Of a DNA stretch of 64,000 nucleotides, positions 56,601 to 64,000 are shown piece by piece. The position numbers and the translations under genes were made by a program. The notes beneath the pieces are model-generated. The model did no database searches and had not been told where the DNA came from. It worked only from the letters and a program-made list of their open reading frames with translations. How positions within the stretch are numbered: position 1 is the stretch's first letter; every line of letters starts with the position of its first letter. The stretch is taken from positions 744,001 to 808,000 of the forward strand of contig CAWUHX010000074.1 in assembly GCA_963922205.1 (NCBI GenBank). Reading direction: 5' to 3'. Origin of the DNA: Romanomermis culicivorax. Lineage: Eukaryota > Nematoda > Enoplea > Mermithida > Mermithidae.

Positions 56601-59600
56601 TAGGAAAAAGCGCTTGTTTATCATAAACAAGCTTCTTTTTCTCTCCTTCTCTCACCTTATCTGGAAAAATATGTTCCATATTGACAGAAAATCAACACTA
56701 ATTCTAGGAACGCTTGTTTTTCCATGAGGTCCGCTCGTTACCCATGCATACGTTCTAAATTATGAAGGCCGCCCAGCACAACTGTGGACGCATGTAATTA
56801 TGTTCCATCTATGTTAATTAGTCATTAGCTGATGACAAAAACATCTATTTTTAGATCAAACACAAAAAGTTGATTTGTTTAGCTTGGCGGAAAAAGAAAA
56901 TCGTATTCTCTAGATAGAATTTATGATTAGTATACAATATAAAGCCCAATTTGTATTTCACGACACGCCCACGGCCACGACGGCCGTGGCGAATCACACT
57001 GCATCACGAAAAACTGACGTAAAATATGATTGGTTGCACGTCACGTGCAGTGAAATTCCATTGGTCACGGCTGCCGTGACTTTGGCCGTGCCGTGAAGTA
57101 TAAATGCGGCTTTATACTGAAACCGCTCATGCTTTCGTGGAAGTTACCATTACATATTGTAAAGTTGGAAAAATCTGTAAAGTTATTCCCGAATGTTTTT
57201 CTCGACCGTAAAACTGAAAATAAGACTGCTCAATTTACGTTACACAGAGTGTCCCGAAAATTCTCGCAAGGATGTTCGAATTACATAAAAATAGAGCAAA
57301 GAAGTAATTAACCTACTAAACTACTGTCTTATATTGTTTAGAACTCTGTATGCTTACTATAGTCTTTTTTACCGAAACTTCCTAACTGAGACCTTCGAAG
57401 ATATCTCACTTGGCAAAATTTCGTCGCCAATCCATTTCGGTCGCTAAGGCAGTTCCTAGACATACCCTGTAAAGGCGGCGTGGAGTTCATCGTTGTTGCG
57501 TACTCCGAACCGTCGTTTTCTACGGCATCTGCGAGGTCCGGCGCCGTTACTCTTCGCCGCTGGACGTCGCAATTGTCGTCTTTCAACGGTGCCACTAGCG
57601 ATTGACGTGTAAACGATGATGAAAACATTTGATTGTGGACGGTGACCGTGGCGCCGCCTCCTGTTGCTGTACCCTGATAAAAAATAGACGGAGCGCGACT
57701 ACCGCGCCGCAACGTGTCGGCCGACGTATGCCGCAGGCGGTAGCGGCTCCAATGAGATTTAACAACGTTGATAACCTGGAAAAGAGTTATTTAGGAAAGA
57801 GCGGTTACGTGACTAACGTAACGTCAGCATGGAAGTACTGAAAGACTGAGTCGGCTGGCATACTGAATGTTCATTCCAGATCTTCAAAAAGTTCCTCAGA
57901 GCAGATCTATACCATTTGTTTATTGTCGCAAATGATAAACAACCTCCAAACGTGGCCACCTTTTCTTCTTAGAGCGACTGCAGCAGTTAGAAGTATACAA
58001 CTCGAAAAAATAAAATACTGGCTTATCATGGTCGCCTATGGATTTTTTTTTGATTTTTTTGCTACTCTAAGGCCCACTTGAAAATGAATGGAGTATTGTT
58101 TGTGAAACGTATACGATAATAAATTAAACATGAAGTTAAGTCATGTGAAAATATGACGTCTGCAAGCACAAAAATGAAGGTGCAAATGCTTAAAAAGAAA
58201 GAATTGTCAAAAATCCTTTTTATACCACATTGATCTATACTTCATTTCTTCTGAAATGACAGACGCAGTAATCCCATGAAAGTAAGTTCAACATGGAAAA
58301 ACTTTTCTCCATTCATTTTGAAATGATCAATTTAACGAGATCAATTTCCATTCAGAATTACGGAGGGTTTAATGACTCTATTTAAGAACTTTTTTCTTGT
58401 AGAGTCCTTGATGACGACCTTTTTTAAGAAATTTAAGACTACCGCCATTGATTTCCTAATCTATAGTACTTCGCTTCGCTTCTTCTTGATCGATGCGACT
58501 ATCGTTTCAAAATAAATAGAGTATAATAAGTTTATTGTTATAGTTAATGAAAAAAATTGTCTCGTCAATGAGCGGAATACAGAACGACTGAAAATTTAGT
58601 TCAATTATCTGGTTAATTGATCGTAATTTCTCGAGTAGCACTCAGTTGTCGAAACATCTCCATCTAAGTCAAAAGTGGATAAGCACGATGGTTTTTCTAC
58701 GACTTTGGTCTCCAAGTTTTTATGAGGAAACTCAGCGTTCTTCCACGATATAAAGTTTTTCACAAGAAAATTGAACGAGTGTGTAAAATTGAACATAGTT
58801 TATTGGTTGTCGCTGCGCCTACCATTTCAAAGTAAATGGGCTATAGTCGTTGACTACAGTAAATTTGACATCGTTAAATGTTGCAAGCTTAAAGAAATTG
58901 AGAAATGGTGTCAAAATCGTGCGCATTTTTCAAAAAATGGACTCGAAAACCTATAGATAAAATATCCAAGAAAAGTTTCTCATCCGCGTCATGTGACCCG
59001 TAATTGGAAAAACTACTTGGTCTGTTCACCAGCAACCAGGGTCTCTAATATTCTACATAGTTACTGTTACTTCAAAGGTCATATGAAAAGCGTGGCTTTC
59101 ATCTACTGTTTTTATAACTGCAGCTATGAAGGCTGCAAGTCACTGTGGGCTACAAACTCATAATGTTGCAGCATTTCAAACTTACAAAATTAGTATATTA
59201 CAGGTCCCTGACCGTAGTCAGAAATTCAAATACGTTGCAAAGTGCTTTGATGAAAACTTTTCAATTCTCGCGCGAAAGCAACTTTCCTCTCTGACAAAAT
59301 TATCTGTCACACTTGTTGATCAACTTTTTACAGTTATAACAAGCTGCACTTCATATGTGTATTCTATTTTGAACATGCATTCTTACTTCTCTATTCGTAA
59401 AGCAATAAAGGACGGCAATCATGAATCCTTGGAACATGAAGAAAACTGAAGCCGTGTAAGTAAAAACGGCGAAGAAGTAAATATTATCGCTGCTTGGAAT
59501 GAACGGCACAACTTGAAGAAAATTTGGTATTCCAAGCAATGGAATAAGCATTAAGGCGGCTTTGACGCTTTTTCTGCAGAAAAAATTGCTCTTGTACTGG

Positions 59601-62600
59601 TATCAAAGTTGTGAATTTTTTGATGACTTCTTCCTCGGGAAATATGGCCTGATTCTGCATACGATAAGCGAAGAAACTCATGAATCTTGACGTCCCATTA
59701 GCATTGAGCCACTTTGAACATTTTCTAGACATTTCATAACCATGGTATCATCAGTTAGTCACATTCTGCTGGCACAAAAATCGTTGTGCATTTTGCAGGA
59801 AAAAAATCGTGTCTTTTGCTTTATGAAACATGGGCTTCACGAGATTGAATAATGTGTTACATATGGTTCGAAAGATCGTCTATTCTTCTACAGAGTACAG
59901 TTAATTAATTTACAGTACTTCAAATATTCATTTCACAGCAGAGAATGAAGAAGTCGATGAAACCGATCATATTTAGTACATTTCGAGCAAGTATGTACTA
60001 AAACAGTGCAGCTCGCCTAACGGTATGCAAACATTGATGTTGTTGCAAGACTGAACAAGTAATCAGACAAAACAATAAAATTTTGCGGGATCTTATTTGA
60101 TGGCTCTCGGCAGTGTGCCGAAATGAGATATTTAAGTTTTTAGCCCTCAAATCTGTTTTAAACGTTTATAGGAAGTGTAAAACGCATAAGTGTAACGTAG
60201 TTTTTTAGAAGAAAATAGGCTAGTACCATGTAAAATGATCATTCAACTATTGGATAATATTAGCTCCAAGATCTGTGAGCAAGCATGTCAAATCAAGCAC
60301 ATTTTGAGAAAGTAACAACTCTTTAAAGCAGTGCAGCTTCCCAAAGGGTAAGCAAATCATGATAAAACTTCTAAGACTACTGTAGGACCCAATGCCTCAT
60401 CTAATAAAAAAAATTAAATTCTGCGGTATCCTCAGGGGAGGTGCTCGGCGCTGAGCGTAATCGAGATTTTTCCCTTCTTCACCTCATTTTTTGCTACGTT
60501 CAACAGTTATAGAAAGTGTAAAGTACATGACTGTACAATAGTCTTCGGACGAGAAAATAGTTCAATATCTACGGAATAAAATCAATATTTTTCTATTGAA
60601 TAACGTCCTCCCTGAGCTGAATTATGCTAATCAAGCAGAATCACTGAAAAACGCTGAAAAATTGCTCATTTTTAAACTTTTGCATACTGTAGCTATGTCA
60701 GTTTCGATTTTCAGGCTAAAAAACGTTACAGTGAAGTTTAGCGCGCTCATCAAATTACGTAACAAAATTCATTTTCAGCCATGATTAATTTTTTAGTTAT
60801 CATAGCAAAGGTATAACTACTCAGAAGGTGTGTCTCAAATTAAGAATTGGATGAATCCTCGAGCTCCAATCTAATTTTACATACTTCAGGTGGTCAAACT
60901 CAGTGACGAGTTGATTTTCTTTCACGATTGTCCACAAAACCCTAACAACATTCAACAGGAAACCGGTGTTCAGCTTAAATAAGCAAAAAATTACAAAACA
61001 ATAATATATGGGAATAATATTCTCAACATCATACTATAAGTTCAGCAGCTCGAACGCCGTCCATTATCCAATATTCCGGTTGAATATAGTAATCACCTAG
61101 GCACCTGAAAAATAGCTAAATAAATTGATTAATTGGCTAATCTTGATTAGTCTCTGCTTAAAAATACAATTTTATGTTGGGAAAAGAATAAATTCGATCA
61201 ATGAGATGAGAGGATTATTCTTGAGAAATTAAAAAAGAAAATGCTAATTACTTGTCAACATTATAAGACTGTTTGTGTAGGACGACAAGGAACCAAACAG
61301 CAACGTGGATGATTGGGATACCTGTAGAAGAGTGACAAATGGGTAGTCGAGTATATTAGTGAGTAGTTGTATATTTTTCACAAGTTTCTGTGAGGATTAA
61401 TTCGTAGTTAAGATTTCCAACAAACATTGCGTATCATAATGCTCAAAAGATTCCACATATTTCGTGCAAAATGTATTTTCTTAACTTCTGCAACCACGTC
61501 TTATCGTATCATGTTCGAATTAAAATTTCTCACCCCATCCGATAGCGGCATACTTCCACAGTACGGGTTCGCTTTCTTGGAAAACTTGGACGACTACCGT
61601 ATTGTGCAAATGAAATCCTTCGATGAACATAAAAGCAAATGCGGCTGTTTTTAGATACTCCAAAACTAGGTATAAAGTCTCGCAGACTCCACCCTGAAAA
61701 ATTTTGGATCGTGCAAATTGAGACCTCGCTTTTGCAGCTAGGGAACTAAAATATTCGAACTTCGTTTCCACTTCATGTAAAATTTCATACATATGTGTAA
61801 TGTTAAATTTGAACTGTAAATTTTTACTGTAAATCGAAGAAATGGGAGACGAAAATATCTTCCAGGAATCAGTCTAAAACGTGTGACGTGGAGATACGAA
61901 TGCAATAGGTTTACACTAAAAATATTGCAATCACTTGTGACATCGCTATTTATGTCATATTGCTGACGTCAAAATTATACTTAATCTCCACAAGAAATAC
62001 AAATACCCAGGAATGTATGCCGGAGGTCACTTCTGGGCCCGAACCGGGCATGCCACGTTGTTTTCCGTGGGAAGCATTGTGCGACATATCCACATAGAGC
62101 ACCAAACGTAAAATGACATTCAAAAGCATGACTATCATCAGTTGTCGATGCATTTGGTTCCGAAATACCCGCAATCGTCTAAAAAGTATTGGCTTATATT
62201 TGAAGAAAAACAAATTTCGCGAATTGAGTCCGAAGGCGGAAAGATCAAGAATGTAAGTCACCTCGTACGCTAATGAAAATTAATTTGTCATCATCACAAC
62301 CTTATGAATATCTTACATACATCAAAACTGTAAATAGCATGTTTCTTATAAAATGCATTAAATTGAAATGTGAACAAAAACTAGTATATTTATCGTTGTA
62401 AGTAAAAATATTATACAATTTTTAACTCACAAAGTTGTTGAGGTTGGTATGCTCACAAATTGAAGTGGTATGTGACATGGTAGTTTGACAGAAAACCATC
62501 ATTACGAAGCATTAAAAAAAACTATAAGTAAGGTCCATCAGGATTCTGCCAAAATATTTCTTTGATTTCAACTAAAAAATTGTTATACATTTCAAACTTT

Positions 62601-63068
62601 CGTCAAACCCACTGTATCTCTGTGATGATACGAAAAGTTACACGAGAAGAGATGGTTTACTGTACGGGATTTCAGAAGAGTCACTTGGAAAAATTTGTCA
62701 CCATTTCGATGTTCGACTATGTTCATCGCAATTTTTTCAAAGTGCCACCTTGAAAAAATCAAGATTGTATTCCTGAAAAAACAACATAACATCTTGATCA
62801 GGATACTTGCCATTTTAATTTTTTCGGTACGACAACTTGCTTCTTGAAAAAATTGCGATGCATTTTAAAGAAGGTTGAACATTGACAAACTCAAATTATT
62901 TGTTCAATTTTAGGCCCAGGAAAAGACCGTTTTGTGCTAACCATAAGACAAAAAAATGTCTTACTTGAAAACCGTAAATACTGTAATGGCAATAATGAGA
63001 CTCATTAGCGACATAGCAAGTCCAACAAATTCGATTTTTCTCGCGTTATTAGCGATTTGTTGAGCAGC
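50700..63068 (-). CDS. Pdfr: PDF-receptor-like class B1 GPCR (9 exons; N-terminal exons outside window)
   Basis: Exons on the minus strand: 63068-62965, 62178-62007, 61693-61534, 61321-61252, 61104-61035, 60973-60885, 59573-59387, 57775-57410, 51026-50700. All phases match, giving 514 aa to the stop. TM1 [22 protein letters not shown]2 [20 protein letters not shown] with the class B His; TM3 [20 protein letters not shown] with the class B Glu; TM4 [16 protein letters not shown]2 Cys in CLGDYY, pairing with [10 protein letters not shown]5 [15 protein letters not shown]6 [16 protein letters not shown]7 [17 protein letters not shown]. The TM3-TM4 and TM6 wording is closest, from memory of the family, to PDF receptors (Gs-coupled, clock and locomotor neuropeptide signalling) rather than DH31/DH44 receptors. 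The ~230-residue tail is Ser/Thr-rich. The hormone-binding domain should lie beyond 64000. Confidence 0.9.
52540..53910. repeat. ~98-bp satellite, about 13 monomers, in the last PDF-receptor intron
   Basis: A landmark GGGGTTTTCGACCAC recurs with spacing of 94-100 bp at about 52581, 52680, 52778, 52877, 52974, 53073, 53167, 53263, then after an insertion 53561, 53659, 53757 and 53857. Each unit also carries GATCACTTTACACAAAAAATTAT and GTAAACAAGCGTATTTTCGTG in variant form. Monomers are ~80% alike by eye. Confidence 0.88.
53367..53556. mobile_element. hAT-type MITE (190 bp) inserted in a satellite monomer
   Basis: Perfect 11-bp TIRs CATACCTGTAA / TTACAGGTATG, with an exact 8-bp target duplication TTTTTGAG at 53359-53366 and 53557-53564. 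The interior contains long G and C runs. Neighbouring satellite monomers show the uninterrupted TTTTCGAC site. Confidence 0.8.
54121..55831. mobile_element. Long-TIR element (~1.7 kb), possibly Tc1/mariner-like
   Basis: About 200 bp at the left (54121-54322) is repeated inverted at the right (55632-55831). It starts TAGTTTATTAGAAAATGCCC and continues through AAGAATATACTTG, CAAGCTAGAAAAAGAA and CCAACTCCAACCCAAG blocks. TA bases border both ends, compatible with a TA duplication. The 1.3-kb centre has no transposase ORF. A 225-bp segment with GGTTGCACTAAC ends (55198-55422) is nested inside. Confidence 0.6.
55198..55422. repeat. Nested 225-bp segment with perfect 12-bp inverted ends
   Basis: It begins GGTTGCACTAAC and ends GTTAGTGCAACC. 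Inverted GAGATTATC / GATAATCTC-type words occur in and around it. No target duplication was found. Confidence 0.4.
56939..57116. mobile_element. Palindromic MITE (~178 bp)
   Basis: The left TATAAAGCCCAATTTGTATT is matched inverted by the right end, AATGCGGCTTTATA. The next ~35 bp (TTCACGACACGCCCACGGCC) are also mirrored (GGCCGTGCCGTGAA). The two halves can form a near-complete hairpin. A TA duplication is possible. Confidence 0.6.
59900..60610. repeat. Diverged tandem duplication in a PDF-receptor intron
   Basis: Blocks CAGTGCAGCTCGCC / CAGTGCAGCTTCCC, GCGGGATCTTA / GCGGTATCCTC and TATAGGAAGTGTAAA / TATAGAAAGTGTAAA recur in the same order about 325 bp apart. The copies are well worn. Confidence 0.5.
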
Positions 63069-64000
63069 CTGAGTTAGAGTAAACAAACTAATAGTAATAC
63101 AAATTTTAAAAAATGGGAAAATTTCGAAGCAAAAAACATGCGTTAGGTATACATACCTCGAATATTCATTCAGGAAAGCCACTCGAAAAAAATGAACAGC
63201 ACAACATTTCCATCACCATATGTAAGCATTACTGTTGTGAATGACGGTGAGAATTACTAGTGCACAAAATAGAAGCATTGTTTCCAAACATATCCCAACC
63301 CTGCGAAATACTTCCCCTGTTGGAGAAACTTTGTCAATTCTTCACTAATAAGTTCACCGCTGAACAATGAATGACAGTTTTCCGACACAAGCAATTTTTC
63401 ACTGACGTTATATTTTATTTTGATTGTGTTTAAAATTAAGCCTACACTTGTTTAACAGTGGCGACAAATATTTAACTTCCTCGATTTTTTCGAAAAGTTG
63501 GCGATTTTTCGAAGACTGAGACAATCAATCAAAATCGTATAAGAATTCGAAGGATTTGTATTTCATATTACGTCCGTCTTAACTGGTGGTGCTTTGCACG
63601 TCAGCTTGTTTTTTTAGGTATCGCTTTCAGCCGCCTTGTTAAACTATTCCCAGAAAGAAAAAAACGAAACGGAATGGAATCGACCAAAAATGACAGCGAA
63701 ACAATGCGGAGAAAAAGTAAATCACGAGAAAAGTGCGTGGATATCATGAAAACCCTACTGCGTTTTGCATCATGCTGCTCAATGACAAACTCAAGAAAGC
63801 CGTAACAAGAAAAAGCAGAAGGAACGTCGGAAGGAATGCAAAACTTTTCGAGTCATTTTGCTTGCAGTTCTAGTGTTTTTTGCGAGCACAGATGCTCATT
63901 AGTGCTTGAAAATATTCCGAAGCTCTTCAGATTCGGCCTAACCTTCAGGGGCCGGTTGCAATAACTAATGCTGAGGATCATCGCGAGCTCGGTATTAATT
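63069..64000. other. Upstream intron of the PDF-receptor gene, nothing coding recognised
   Basis: The acceptor actctaactcag at 63069-63080 shows that transcription enters from beyond. I found no Cys-rich hormone-receptor exon on the minus strand here. 63655-63850 contains CGAAACGGAATGGAATCGAC and inverted variants similar to the 50.4-kb MITE. Confidence 0.5.

Noticed and set aside
57338-57712. Stand-alone 124-aa gene
   Set aside because: It is the C-tail exon of the PDF-receptor gene: an acceptor at 57776-57778 and phase-0 joins on both sides explain it.
63241-63380. Minus-strand open stretch with W and C residues as a hormone-receptor-domain exon
   Set aside because: The cysteine spacing of the class B ectodomain is absent and there is no usable donor in phase 0.
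1-64000. tRNA or rRNA genes
   Set aside because: No cloverleaf with A and B boxes or conserved rRNA core was recognised on either strand by eye; tRNAscan-SE would settle it.

Overview
The window is nuclear DNA of an animal: AT-rich, with spliceosomal introns (GT...TTTTCAG type) and a heavy transposon load. Two genes can be assembled exon by exon with matching splice phases. One is an extended synaptotagmin. The other is a class B1 GPCR that most resembles the pigment-dispersing-factor (PDF) receptor, which points to a protostome invertebrate. Compact introns with T-rich acceptors would fit a nematode or another ecdysozoan, but the species cannot be named from the sequence alone.

Layout. 0-1.5 kb: 5' end of a minus-strand LTR retroelement (gag, leader, 5' LTR) running off the left edge. 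1.5-4.1 kb: repeat block holding a hAT-type element and a ~50-bp GC-hairpin module. 5.1-9.5 kb: plus-strand coiled-coil protein gene, nine visible exons, start not found, family not recognised. 9.7-11.2 kb: 1.55-kb TIR element with a TAA target duplication (PIF/Harbinger-like). 11.5-23.2 kb: a foldback-like repeat split by a 10.8-kb Ty3/gypsy-type element on the minus strand. That element has 478-bp LTRs identical by eye, a gag-pro-RT-RNase H ORF, an integrase ORF in another frame, and an unusual third ORF. 24.1-35.6 kb: complete extended synaptotagmin gene, 19 coding exons, 744 aa.

35.6-50.6 kb is a transposon island between two convergent genes. It contains LTR fragments, an intron-bearing but broken Polinton-type DNA polymerase B, a small gag-only LTR element, a second copy of the Harbinger-like element in opposite orientation, and a foldback element whose arms are ~14-bp tandem repeats. 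50.7-63.1 kb: minus-strand PDF-receptor-like gene covering the whole 7TM core and C-terminal tail. Its N-terminal ligand-binding exons lie beyond the right edge. The last intron (6.4 kb) holds a ~98-bp satellite with a nested 190-bp hAT-type MITE, a long-TIR element and smaller MITEs.

The host genes have unrelated roles: ER-plasma-membrane contact and lipid transfer, neuropeptide signalling, and an unknown coiled-coil function. No operon logic is visible. The most unusual item is the third ORF of the gypsy element: a possible degenerate RNase D-like domain joined to a Q/N/Y-rich tail.
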